Shown: piece by piece, positions 7,735-17,172 of the stretch
How the letters are laid out: each line of letters begins with the position of its first letter
How positions within the stretch are numbered: position 1 is the stretch's first letter
Assembly: GCA_019118525.1 (NCBI GenBank)
Contig: DWYV01000054.1
Span: forward strand, 1 to 32,672
From: Candidatus Bariatricus faecipullorum
GTDB lineage: Bacteria; Bacillota; Clostridia; Lachnospirales; Lachnospiraceae
Direction: 5' to 3'
DNA length: 32,672 bases
The notes under the pieces: model-generated
Told to the model about the DNA's origin: nothing
Database searches by the model: none
The model's input: only the letters and a program-made list of their open reading frames with translations
Translations under genes and position numbers: made by a program

Positions 7735-8661
7735 TTAAGAATTATCAGAAACAATAACGGAGATTCCGTTCTTTTCCAGTTCCATTTCCACCTGATGGCA
7801 GGGCGCTACGGGCTCTCCGTCGGCATGGACGGGCAGCGGTTTTTCCGACTGGATGCGGACCTTCCGGCACCGGTAAATGTGAACGCCCCGGCAGTTTTTA
7901 TGTGCCCCGGAGAAGACCAGAGGCAGCAGAATCAGGGCTCTCCATTTGGGAATGTCTGCCACGACAATTACATCCAGCAGACCGTCAGAAGGGCTGGCGT
8001 CAGGGCAGAAATAGCACCCGCCTCCCTCGCAGGGAAGATTCATGGCCGTGGCAAAATAGGCTTTTCGGAAAGACAGGTTCCGGGAATCATCCAGCTGAAG
8101 TTTCATTTTCCCGGGACGACAGCGGACAAGCCGGTCCAGGGAAACGCCGACATACGCCAGTTTCCCAAGGTGAAGCCGGTTCAGAAGTTTTTTCAGCCGG
8201 GATACACTGACCTGATGACAGATAGCCGCATCATAGCCGATGCCGGAACTGACGGCAAAGCGCCGGGACGTGCCCGGACAGCGCAGAATCCCTGCGTCCA
8301 CCCCGCGAAGCTTTTCAGATTTCAGGACGATTTCCAGAGCTTTCCGGGGATTCTGGGGAAGTCCCAGCCCCCGGGCAAAGTCATTGCTGGAACCGGCAGG
8401 CACATAGCCCAGAGTGGTCTGTGGGGGAACACAGATTCCGGACAGGACTTCATTTACCGTCCCGTCCCCGCCCAGAACGAGAAGCGTATGGGGGCCGCCG
8501 TCTGCCGTAATCTGCCGGGCAAGCGCGGTGGCGTGACCGGGACCTTCAGTAAAAAAGGCCCGGAAGGCACAGCTCTTCCTTTTCAGTTCTTTTTCCATTT
8601 CCTCCCAGATACGCCTGCCCTGGCCGGACTGGGCGTTGGGGTTGATAATACATTCGTACAT
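7735..8661 (-). CDS. Diacylglycerol kinase family lipid kinase (YegS/DagK-like)
   Basis: A 308-aa cytoplasmic lipid kinase. Diagnostic motifs are NPNAQSGQG at residues 8-16, the nucleotide-binding GGDGTVNEV at 64-72, and PAGSSNDFARGLG at 88-100. The C-terminal half is the beta-sandwich of the family, ending near VHADGEPV. Members phosphorylate diacylglycerol or related lipids to recycle them into phospholipid synthesis. I choose the ATG at 8661 (GAGGA seven bases upstream, homology begins at once); the longer open frame to 8787 runs through the promoter. The neighbouring PAP2 phosphatase would catalyse the reverse type of reaction, but each gene has its own promoter. Confidence 0.85.
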   Translation of the reverse strand: MYECIINPNAQSGQGRRIWEEMEKELKRKSCAFRAFFTEGPGHATALARQITADGGPHTLLVLGGDGTVNEVLSGICVPPQTTLGYVPAGSSNDFARGLGLPQNPRKALEIVLKSEKLRGVDAGILRCPGTSRRFAVSSGIGYDAAICHQVSVSRLKKLLNRLHLGKLAYVGVSLDRLVRCRPGKMKLQLDDSRNLSFRKAYFATAMNLPCEGGGCYFCPDASPSDGLLDVIVVADIPKWRALILLPLVFSGAHKNCRGVHIYRCRKVRIQSEKPLPVHADGEPVAPCHQVEMELEKNGISVIVSDNS

Positions 8662-8734
8662 GCCGGGTTCCTCTCTGATAGAAACGCCTCCCGCAGGTCG
8701 GTCCCGGGGCGGCGCAGATATAATGTCTACCAGT

Positions 8735-8764
8735 ATTATATCATATGCTTCGCGTATGCTGCAA
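8735..8764 (-). promoter_or_regulatory. Promoter of the lipid kinase gene
   Basis: On the minus strand TTGCAG (8759-8764) and a perfect TATAAT (8735-8740) are 18 bp apart, about 74 bases before the start codon. Confidence 0.55.
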
Positions 8765-8783
8765 AATTTCTCCGGGAAAAGCG

Positions 8784-8813
8784 GCAAACCGCAGGGGATT
8801 ACCTGCGGTTTGC
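8784..8813 (-). terminator. Terminator hairpin overlapping the end of atpC
   Basis: A perfect 12-bp stem pairs 8784-8795 with 8802-8813 around a 6-base loop. On the minus strand it is followed by CGCTTTT, a weak U-tail. It is the probable end of the ATP synthase transcript. The atpC stop codon lies in the loop, so the last codons of atpC form one arm. Confidence 0.65.
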
Positions 8814-9206
8814 TGCCTTCAGCCGGGACATGGCCCTTGCGAGGGCTGCCCGGGATATATGATATTCCTGGATGCTCTGTTTCTGCCGGAGCTGTTCCTG
8901 GGCCCGTTCTTTGGCCTCTTCGGCCCGTCGGACGTCGATTTCCTCCGGGCGTTCAGCCGTGTCTACCAGAATCGTCACACGGTTGTTGATAATCTGGGCA
9001 AATCCGCTGCCCACAGCCAGCTCCGTCCATTCGCCGTCTTCTTCGGCCTGGTATTTCAGGATGCCTTCTGTCACGGCCATAACCATGTTTTCATGGCCGC
9101 CCAGGATTTCCTTCTGCCCGTCCGTGGCGGGAAGAATGACCTTCAGGCAGTACCCGCTGTAGAAGGTTTTGTCGCTGGCAAGTCCTTTCATAAAAAAACG
9201 TTTCAC
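8799..9206 (-). CDS. atpC: F1 ATP synthase epsilon subunit
   Basis: A 135-aa epsilon subunit: an N-terminal beta-sandwich (YCLKVILPATDGQKEILGGHENMV in outline, then VGSGFAQIINNRVTILVD) followed by the two-helix C-terminal domain rich in Glu, Arg and Ala. It sits in the central stalk and can inhibit ATP hydrolysis. The start is a GTG at 9206, eight bases behind GGAGG and three bases after the atpD stop codon. The final residues (AANRR) are encoded by the terminator stem. Last gene of the atpBEFHAGDC operon. Confidence 0.93.
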   Translation of the reverse strand: MKRFFMKGLASDKTFYSGYCLKVILPATDGQKEILGGHENMVMAVTEGILKYQAEEDGEWTELAVGSGFAQIINNRVTILVDTAERPEEIDVRRAEEAKERAQEQLRQKQSIQEYHISRAALARAMSRLKAANRR

Positions 9207-9209
9207 TGC

Positions 9210-10643
<1,434 letters not shown>

Positions 10644-11540
10644 TCAGCGTTTCACTTTTTGCTTTTGTGCTTTTGCACCGGCAATCACTTCGGTGATTTC
10701 CTGGGTAATGGCTGTCTGACGCACCCGGTTGTACTGGGTGGACAGCTCGTGCAGCATTTTCTGGGCGCTGTCCGTGGCTGTCTGCATGGCCATCATACGG
10801 GAATTCTGCTCACAGGAGTAGGAATCCACCAGGGCGCCGTAGATAAAACCGGTGATATAGCTGGGAACGATGTGGTCCAGCACTGTCTCTGCGTCGGGAT
10901 AAAGGACGATTTCCTCCTGCCGGACCGAAATGGGAAGGGAGGGAATGGAAAAGGTTGCCTTCTTCAGGGGAAGAAGCTGGATAAAGGCTGCGTCGGACTG
11001 AACTGGGCTGGTCATGTCCGTATAGACCATGTAGACTTCATCCAGTTTCTTTTCCAGAAAATCCTCCACAAGAGTTTCCATAATAATCCGGGCCCGGTGC
11101 ATGGTAGGCTGCTGGGCTGTATAATGAAAATGTGTATCAATCTCGTATCCGTGTTTGGAAAAATACTGGCGTCCCAGTTCGCCGACTACAAAAAGACGGT
11201 TGTGCGGGGCGCGGTTCATGTGTTCCTCCGCGAGTTTAATGACATTGTGGTTGTAGGAGCCGGCCAGGCCCTTGTCCGCCGTTACCACGATATAACCGAT
11301 GGTGCGGTCCTTAAGCTTTACATCCTGCCGTTCGTCGAAAAAGGCATGGTCGATATCCGGCACATGGCGAAGAATCCGGCCGATTGTAGTCTGAAGGGTA
11401 TAAAAGTAGGGCCTGGTTTCTTCCAGTTTCTGCTTTGCCTTTCTCAGCTTGGAAGAGGAAATCATAAACATGGCGTTTGTAATTTTCATGGTTTCCTGGA
11501 TACTTTTGATTCTGTTCTGAATTTCACGTGCACTTGCCAT
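10644..11540 (-). CDS. atpG: F1 ATP synthase gamma subunit
   Basis: A 298-aa central rotor shaft. The N-terminal helix (MASAREIQNRIKSIQETMKITNAM) and the C-terminal helix (NRVRQTAITQEITEVIAGAKA) form the coiled coil that turns inside the alpha-beta head; the middle is the Rossmann-like domain with the VVTADKGLAGSYN segment. Length is normal. It starts with ATG three bases after the atpA stop codon. Confidence 0.96.
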   Translation of the reverse strand: MASAREIQNRIKSIQETMKITNAMFMISSSKLRKAKQKLEETRPYFYTLQTTIGRILRHVPDIDHAFFDERQDVKLKDRTIGYIVVTADKGLAGSYNHNVIKLAEEHMNRAPHNRLFVVGELGRQYFSKHGYEIDTHFHYTAQQPTMHRARIIMETLVEDFLEKKLDEVYMVYTDMTSPVQSDAAFIQLLPLKKATFSIPSLPISVRQEEIVLYPDAETVLDHIVPSYITGFIYGALVDSYSCEQNSRMMAMQTATDSAQKMLHELSTQYNRVRQTAITQEITEVIAGAKAQKQKVKR

Positions 11541-11543
11541 GAT

Positions 11544-13061
11544 TTACACCTGCTCTTTATAATCTGCCGCAAACTGTTTTGCAAAAGCGACAATCTCATC
11601 GGTCATTTCACCACTCAGCTCCTTTTCCTTCTCCAGCTTATCCATGAGGTCTTTCTTCTCTGCATGGAAAGCTTCCAGAAGCTTCATCTGAAAGGCTTTT
11701 ACCTGTTTTTTCTCAATGTCCAGAAAAACCTTGTGGGTAGCGGCCGTCAGGGAAACTACCTGTTCCGGCATGGAAAGGGGATGTCCCAGAGGCTGTTTCA
11801 GCATTTCCAGAAGCCCCTCGCCGTAGGCCAGCTGTTCCTTTGTGTTATCATCCAGGTCAGAGCTGAACTGGGTGAACACTTCCATTTCCCGGAACTGGGC
11901 CAGGTCGATACGAATACTTCCGGAGGCCTTCTTCATGGCCTTTGTCTGGGCGGCGCCGCCTACACGGGATACAGAAAGTCCTACGTTGACAGCCGGACGC
12001 TGTCCGGAAAAGAACAGGTCGCTTTCCAGGAAAATCTGTCCGTCCGTGATGGAAATCACGTTGGTGGGAATATAGGCGGAGACGTCTCCGGCCTGGGTTT
12101 CAATAATGGGCAGGGCGGTGATGGAACCGCCTCCCAGTTCGTCGCTTAACCGGCTGGACCGTTCCAGAAGCCGGGAGTGCAGGTAGAATACGTCTCCCGG
12201 ATATGCCTCCCGTCCCGGAGAACGCTCCAGAAGCAGGGAAAGCGCCCGGTATGCCACGGCATGTTTGGACAAATCGTCGTAAACAATCAGGACGTCTTTT
12301 CCTTCATGCATAAAATATTCTGCCAGTGCCGTTCCGGAATAGGGTGCGATGTACTGCAAAGAGGCAGGGTCGCTGGCTGTGGCAGATACAATAATGGTAT
12401 AGTCCATGGCGTCGTGGGATTTTAACGTGCTGACCAGTCTGGCGATGGTGGAAGCCTTCTGGCCGATGGCCACATAGATACAGATGACGTCCCGGCCTTT
12501 CTGATTCAGGATAGTGTCCATGGCGATGGACGTCTTTCCGGTCTGCCGGTCGCCGATAATCAGCTCCCGCTGTCCCCGGCCAATGGGGAACATGGAGTCA
12601 ATGGCCAGAATTCCGGTTTCCAGAGGCTCGCTGACGGACTGCCGTTCTGTAATGCCCGGCGCCGGTTCCTCAATGGCCCGGTACTGGCTGGAAGGAATCT
12701 CCCCTTTTCCGTCGATGGGGGCGCCCAGAGCGTCGATAATCCTTCCCAGGAAGGCCTCTCCCACGGGAATGCCTGCCCGCTTCTTTGTACGGGAAACCCG
12801 TGTGCCTTCGTGGATACCGTGGTCTCTTCCCAGAAGGATACAGCCGACGGTGTCCCGTTTGATATCCTGGACCATTCCTTTGACACCGTTGTCAAACAGC
12901 ACGATTTCACCGTACATGGCGTGTTCGATACCGTGGATGGTGGCAATACCGTCGCCCACCCAGATGACGGTGCCTGTTTCCTGGTCCTTTGTCTCTAAAT
13001 CAAAATTTTCTATTTCACTTTTTAATATCGAGATAATCTCTTCTGAACTGATGGTACTCAT
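11544..13061 (-). CDS. atpA: F1 ATP synthase alpha subunit
   Basis: A 505-aa alpha subunit, the non-catalytic nucleotide-binding partner of beta. Walker A is GDRQTGKT at 170-177; further family motifs are [12 protein letters not shown] and the SVSRVGG segment carrying the arginine finger region. I choose the ATG at 13061 because GGAGG is eight bases upstream; the longer frame begins with a GTG at 13070 that overlaps that site. The ribosome binding site is contained in the last codons of atpH, which fits translational coupling. Confidence 0.97.
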   Translation of the reverse strand: MSTISSEEIISILKSEIENFDLETKDQETGTVIWVGDGIATIHGIEHAMYGEIVLFDNGVKGMVQDIKRDTVGCILLGRDHGIHEGTRVSRTKKRAGIPVGEAFLGRIIDALGAPIDGKGEIPSSQYRAIEEPAPGITERQSVSEPLETGILAIDSMFPIGRGQRELIIGDRQTGKTSIAMDTILNQKGRDVICIYVAIGQKASTIARLVSTLKSHDAMDYTIIVSATASDPASLQYIAPYSGTALAEYFMHEGKDVLIVYDDLSKHAVAYRALSLLLERSPGREAYPGDVFYLHSRLLERSSRLSDELGGGSITALPIIETQAGDVSAYIPTNVISITDGQIFLESDLFFSGQRPAVNVGLSVSRVGGAAQTKAMKKASGSIRIDLAQFREMEVFTQFSSDLDDNTKEQLAYGEGLLEMLKQPLGHPLSMPEQVVSLTAATHKVFLDIEKKQVKAFQMKLLEAFHAEKKDLMDKLEKEKELSGEMTDEIVAFAKQFAADYKEQV

Positions 13062-13066
13062 ATGTT

Positions 13067-13570
13067 TCACCTCCGGGTAAGTTTCTGTGTAAGCGCTCTG
13101 AGCCTTCCCTGGACGCTGTAGTCCAGAAGACGGCCTCCGGCCTCAAGCGTAAATCCGCCCAGCAGGGCCGGATTTTTCCGGAGAACCAGATTTACATCTT
13201 TCTTCTGAAAATCTGTCTTCAGCCGCTCTTTTACTGCCGCCAGAGTCTCTTCATCCGGGCGGGCGGTGTACGTGAGCACTGCGTCCAGCACGCCTTCCTG
13301 ACTGTGCCGGTATGCCCGGTATTCGGAGAAAATCTCCGGCAGGAGAGAAGCGCTTTGATAAAAACAGAGTACCTTCAGGAAATTCTGCGTTTCCTCCGGA
13401 AAAATGCGTTCAATGGCCCGGTATTTCTGGACAAGGGCGCAGGCCGGATCCTTAAGGATATCCAGAAGAACGGGAACCTGCGTGGTTATCTCTTCCGCCC
13501 GGGAAAGGGCTTCCGGGGAAATATGCAGTTCGTAAAGTGCTCTCGCGTAATTTCTGCTTATCTGGCTCAT
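13067..13570 (-). CDS. atpH: F1 ATP synthase delta subunit
   Basis: A 167-aa delta (OSCP) subunit that ties the F1 head to the peripheral stalk. It begins [15 protein letters not shown], typical of the family, and ends with the conserved beta strand region [21 protein letters not shown] plus a terminal basic stretch. Its stop lies five bases before the atpA start, and its start is two bases behind the atpF stop. Confidence 0.94.
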   Translation of the reverse strand: MSQISRNYARALYELHISPEALSRAEEITTQVPVLLDILKDPACALVQKYRAIERIFPEETQNFLKVLCFYQSASLLPEIFSEYRAYRHSQEGVLDAVLTYTARPDEETLAAVKERLKTDFQKKDVNLVLRKNPALLGGFTLEAGGRLLDYSVQGRLRALTQKLTRR

Positions 13571-13572
13571 GG

Positions 13573-14049
13573 TTATTCACCTTTGGTATTCAAAAACTGC
13601 TGGTAGGCACGGGAGTCGGCCGTATCCTGGTTTTCTCCCATGATTTTTGCGGCGGCGGCCATGGCGAGAGCGGCAATCTCGGATTCCATATCCTTCTTTG
13701 CCCGTTCCGTGTCAGAGGCCGCTGTCTTCTGTGCCTGGGAAATGATTTTCCCGGCCTTCTCATTTGCCTCGTTTACGATGCGTTCGTATTCTGCTTTCCC
13801 GTTTTCGCGGGCCTCGTCCAGTATCTTCCTGGAATCTTCCCGGGCATTCCGGATAGACTCCTGATACTGGCTTTTCAGGGCTTCGGCCTCTTCTTTTGCC
13901 TGCCCGGCTTTCTCCATCCTGCTCTGAATCAGCTTCTCCCGTTTCTCCATGATTCCCAGTACCGGTTTAAACAGAAAGTGCTTCAGCACCAGGAAGAGAA
14001 CCAGGATGTTGATGAGGTTCCAGACCAGGTTCATGTCAATAGAAATCAT
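13573..14049 (-). CDS. atpF: Fo ATP synthase b subunit
   Basis: A 158-aa peripheral stalk subunit: one N-terminal membrane helix (LVWNLINILVLFLVLKHFLF) followed by a long, charged, Ala-rich helix that forms the right-handed coiled-coil dimer (QAKEEAEALKSQYQESIR and similar). The ATG at 14049 has AAGGCGGTG upstream; the in-frame ATG at residue 6 is an alternative. Only one b gene is present, so the stalk is a homodimer. Confidence 0.95.
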   Translation of the reverse strand: MISIDMNLVWNLINILVLFLVLKHFLFKPVLGIMEKREKLIQSRMEKAGQAKEEAEALKSQYQESIRNAREDSRKILDEARENGKAEYERIVNEANEKAGKIISQAQKTAASDTERAKKDMESEIAALAMAAAAKIMGENQDTADSRAYQQFLNTKGE

Positions 14050-14070
14050 GGTTACGATTCACCGCCTTTA

Positions 14071-14298
14071 TTACCGTAAAAGAATCAGAATTAAGAAAGC
14101 GATAACGAATCCGTAGATGGCGGTTGCCTCTGCAAGCGCGGCGCCCAGAAGAAGAATCTTCGTGATTTTTCCGTCAGCCTCCGGCTGTCTTGCCACTGCA
14201 TCTGCAGCTTTGGATGTTGCGATACCGATACCGATACCTGCTCCTGCGCCTGTTAATACTGCTACGGCAGCTCCGATTGCGATAAGACCTGTTGACAT
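14071..14298 (-). CDS. atpE: Fo ATP synthase c subunit
   Basis: A 75-aa hairpin of two membrane helices joined by the ARQPEA loop. The ion-carrying carboxylate is E57 in LAEATAIYG. The first helix has the GAGAGIGIGIA glycine pattern needed for tight ring packing. Compared with Na+-type c subunits, T59 and Y62 match ligands, but the position of the usual glutamine is I24 and that of the serine is A58, so H+ coupling or an atypical site is likely. GGAGGA lies before the ATG at 14298. Confidence 0.97.
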   Translation of the reverse strand: MSTGLIAIGAAVAVLTGAGAGIGIGIATSKAADAVARQPEADGKITKILLLGAALAEATAIYGFVIAFLILILLR

Positions 14299-14362
14299 TG
14301 TAAAATCCTCCTCTTTTTCTTAAATGGTAGTGTAAGCTGTTCCTTTTTCGTCCCCGGCAGGG

Positions 14363-15052
14363 TTAGTCAATCGCTTCTTTGATAAACAAAGAAGTAAGGA
14401 ACACAAAAACGTAGGCCTGAATCAGGCCGTCAAAAATATCAAAATAAAAACTGAATGGAACCGGAATAATCGCCGGGAAAAAGTATTTAATCAGTTCCAT
14501 TACGACAAAACCGCCCAGGATATTTCCAAAAAGCCGCATACAAAGCGAAAGCGGGCGGATAAAGACTTCCAGGATATTGATGGGAGTCATAATGGCCATG
14601 GGCTGGGCAAAACTCCGGATGAATCCCCGTCCTCCCTTTGCGTAGAATCCGGAATATTCAATCAGAATAATGCTCAGGATTGCCAGCGCAGCGGTGACGT
14701 TTAAATCCTTGGTGGGCGGCTTCAGGCCAAAGATGCCAATCATGTTAGAGATGCCCAGATACACCAGAATGGACATCAGAAACGGGATATAGCGCCGGCC
14801 TTTTTCACCCAGGATGTCATCAAAAATGTGATACAGACCACCCACGGCAAGTTCCAGAACCTGCTGCTTTTTTCCTGGATTTTCCACCCGCAGGTTTCGG
14901 ACGAATACCAGACACAAAACGGCCAGTACCGCGATGATTATCCAGGTCAGGACAGTAGATTCGGAGATGTTCAGACCGCCGAAAACCGGGATTGTGAATA
15001 CCGTCTCACAACTCAGTTCTTCCAGCAGCGCCGTTCCAAGATTCTCCGTAAT
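14363..15052 (-). CDS. atpB: Fo ATP synthase a subunit, apparent ATT start
   Basis: A 229-aa a subunit when read from the ATT at 15052-15050. The stator arginine is R173 in IRPLSLCMRLFGN, and five hydrophobic helices follow the pattern of the family. The frame upstream of the first ordinary start (TTG at 14917) continues with family-like sequence (TENLGTALLEEL, ETVFTIPVFGGLNIS, then the first membrane helix), so that TTG would cut off helix 1. Between the stop at 15083-15085 and that helix no ATG, GTG or TTG is in frame. AAAGGA lies six bases before ATT. An ACG codon follows immediately where homologues would carry ATG-GAG. First gene of the operon. Confidence 0.85.
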   Translation of the reverse strand: MTENLGTALLEELSCETVFTIPVFGGLNISESTVLTWIIIAVLAVLCLVFVRNLRVENPGKKQQVLELAVGGLYHIFDDILGEKGRRYIPFLMSILVYLGISNMIGIFGLKPPTKDLNVTAALAILSIILIEYSGFYAKGGRGFIRSFAQPMAIMTPINILEVFIRPLSLCMRLFGNILGGFVVMELIKYFFPAIIPVPFSFYFDIFDGLIQAYVFVFLTSLFIKEAID

Positions 15053-15150
15053 ATCGCTTCCTTTCTCTCGTATTTTATATGGTCAGGACGGCATGCTCTG
15101 CACGTCCCTTCCAGGCCGCAAAGGGGGAGACACTCCCTCCTGCTGACGAA

Positions 15151-15179
15151 ATCTTACTGCGAAGTTTTTAAAATGTCAA
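15151..15179 (-). promoter_or_regulatory. Promoter of the ATP synthase operon
   Basis: On the minus strand a perfect TTGACA (15174-15179) lies 17 bp before TAAGAT (15151-15156). The transcript would start near 15144 and carry a leader of about 90 nt. The leader contains a small GGGAG-CTCCC stem near 15130. Confidence 0.65.
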
Positions 15180-15185
15180 TCATTC

Positions 15186-15441
15186 ACAGCCGGGAAGAAA
15201 CTTTGGGAAAAAGGATAAAAAAATTAGCAGTTTTGTGGTAAAAATGCACAAAATCAGGATGGATAAATGGTAAAAAACACAAGAAGAAAATAAGATTTTT
15301 TTAAGGAAAAGAAAAGAAAACCGGGAAAATGCTAAAAAGAGAAGAGAGAAAAAAGAAAAGTTAGTAAAAAATCACGGAAATGTACGTGGACAAAGCAGAA
15401 AGGAGAGGCGTGCGACCTCTCCTTTCCTTATATAACAGAAA
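15186..15441. other. Non-coding purine-rich gap between hydrogenase and atp operons
   Basis: No gene of credible composition is found on either strand here. From about 15190 to 15370 the plus strand is strikingly rich in A and G with few C and T, including runs such as AAAAGAAAAGAAAA. GTGGTAAAAATGCAC and ATGGTAAAAAACAC form an imperfect repeat. The right end carries the hydrogenase terminator hairpin, and the atp promoter lies just to the left. Confidence 0.6.
15398..15426 (-). terminator. Terminator hairpin behind the hydrogenase operon
   Basis: An 11-bp perfect stem pairs 15398-15408 with 15416-15426 around a 7-base loop, 16 bases after the hydA stop codon. The minus-strand tail (TGCTTTGT) is only weakly T-rich. 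Confidence 0.6.
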
Positions 15442-17172
15442 TCAGAATCCTTCGGGTCTGTGCTCAGTATGCAGAAGCAGATGGGAGCGGTGGGAGAGGG
15501 GCCGTCCCATAAAATCCCGGTACAGCTTCTGAATGTCCGGATTTTCATGAGAAAAACGGATGGAAGCATTCCGGTCCAGGGCGTAAAGGTTCTCGCCACG
15601 TTCATGGGCCAGCTCCTGGCCGTCGTGAATGGGCTGCCCTCCGCCGCCTACACAGCCGCCCGGGCAGGCCATGACTTCCACAAAATCATAATGTACCCGG
15701 CCATGCTCAATGGCCTCAATCAGTTTTCTCACATTTCCCAGTCCGCTGACTACCGCAGCGCGGACCACGGCGTCACCCAGGGCCACTTCCGCCTCCACAA
15801 CTCCGGTCTCAAAAGAAGGACTGCGGACCGCACGGAACGCATCCGGGTCCGGATTCCGGCCGGTCACCAGATAATGTGCAGTCCGAAGAGCCGCTTCCAT
15901 GACCCCTCCGGTGGTTCCGAAAATCACGCCTGCTCCGGAGCTTTCCTTCATCAGCTCGTCGCAGGGACGGTCCTTCAGGGTAGCGGGAGCAATGTGGGCG
16001 GAACGAATCATCCGGGTCAGCTCCCGGGTAGTCAGAACAGCATCGATGTCATGTCCTGCGTACTCTTCATAGTAAAGCTCCATTTCCCGCTCGGCTTTTT
16101 TGGCCACGCAGGGCATAATGGACACCGTAAAAATGTCTTCCGGTTTTACCCCGATGGATTTGGCAAAATAGCTCTTCATGACTGCCCCGAACATCTGCTG
16201 GGGAGATTTTGCCGTGGAGAGCTGCCGTATCAGGTGGGGGTACTGGGATTTGAGGAACCGTACCCAGCCCGGGCAGCAGGAGGTAAACATGGGTCTGGTC
16301 CGCAGTTCACCGCGGTTAAACCGCTCCAGGAACTCATTGCCTTCCTCCATAATCGTTAAATCCGCAGAAAAGCTTGTGTCAAAAACGTAGTCCACGCCCA
16401 TCCGTTTGAGAGAATCCATAATCTTTCCTACGGTAGCTTCTTCCGGGGGAAGATTCAGCGCTTCGCCCCAGGCCGTGCGGACAGCGGGGGCCACCTGGGC
16501 TACCACTACTTTCTTTTTGTCTGCGATGGCGTCCCATACCAGCTCCGTGTCGTCCCGTTCCCGCAGGGCGCCCACCGGGCAGTGAGTGATACACTGGCCG
16601 CAGAGCGAGCAGGGGGCTTCCGTAATTTTCCGGTTGCCGGAGACATTGACCGTGGTCCGGGAACCGGTGCTGGTTACGTCCCAGATGTGCAGGTCTTGTA
16701 TCTTGTCGCAGATCTGAATACAGCGCATACATTTGATGCACTTGGAAGCGTCCCGGATAAGCGGGAAGCTTTTGTCCCAGGGGGTCTGCTCAAACCGTTC
16801 CTTAAAAGGAAGGTCTATCATATTAAAGTCATTGGCCACCTTCTGCAGTTCACAGTTGCCGTTGCGGACGCAGATGGCGCATTTACAGTCGTGCTGGGAA
16901 AGAATCAGCTGCACGTTCCGCCTTCTGGCCTTCCGGACCTTCGGGCTGTTGGTATATAATACCATGCCGTCCTTTACTACGTTGTTGCAGGAGGTGATAA
17001 GCTTTTCCATGCCCTCTACCTCCACAAGACAGACGCGGCAGGCGGCTATCTCATTGATGCCCTTCAGGTAGCAGAGGTGGGGAATGGGGATGCCATTCTG
17101 ACTGGCAGCCTCCATAATGGTTGTGCCTTCCGGCACAGTAATTTTCTGATTGTCCAGTGTGATAGTTACCAT
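15442..17172 (-). CDS. hydA: [FeFe]-hydrogenase catalytic subunit
   Basis: A 576-aa enzyme that reduces protons to H2 or the reverse. Its domains resemble Clostridium hydrogenase I in order: an N-terminal [2Fe-2S] domain (C34, C45, C48, C62), a His-ligated [4Fe-4S] site (H94, C98, C101, C107), a two-cluster ferredoxin domain (C145, C148, C151, C155; C188, C191, C194, C198), and the H-cluster domain with TSCCPGW (C299, C300), MPCVAKKAE (C355) and MACPGGCVGGGGQP (C503, C507). All expected ligands are present. The ATG overlaps the end of the preceding flavoprotein gene by 7 bp, so the two are translationally coupled and probably form one complex. Maturases HydE, HydF and HydG are not in the window. 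Confidence 0.96.
   Translation of the reverse strand: MVTITLDNQKITVPEGTTIMEAASQNGIPIPHLCYLKGINEIAACRVCLVEVEGMEKLITSCNNVVKDGMVLYTNSPKVRKARRRNVQLILSQHDCKCAICVRNGNCELQKVANDFNMIDLPFKERFEQTPWDKSFPLIRDASKCIKCMRCIQICDKIQDLHIWDVTSTGSRTTVNVSGNRKITEAPCSLCGQCITHCPVGALRERDDTELVWDAIADKKKVVVAQVAPAVRTAWGEALNLPPEEATVGKIMDSLKRMGVDYVFDTSFSADLTIMEEGNEFLERFNRGELRTRPMFTSCCPGWVRFLKSQYPHLIRQLSTAKSPQQMFGAVMKSYFAKSIGVKPEDIFTVSIMPCVAKKAEREMELYYEEYAGHDIDAVLTTRELTRMIRSAHIAPATLKDRPCDELMKESSGAGVIFGTTGGVMEAALRTAHYLVTGRNPDPDAFRAVRSPSFETGVVEAEVALGDAVVRAAVVSGLGNVRKLIEAIEHGRVHYDFVEVMACPGGCVGGGGQPIHDGQELAHERGENLYALDRNASIRFSHENPDIQKLYRDFMGRPLSHRSHLLLHTEHRPEGF

Noticed and set aside
14363-14917. atpB starting at the TTG at 14917
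   Set aside because: It has no ribosome binding site, starts inside the first membrane helix, and clear family-like sequence continues upstream.
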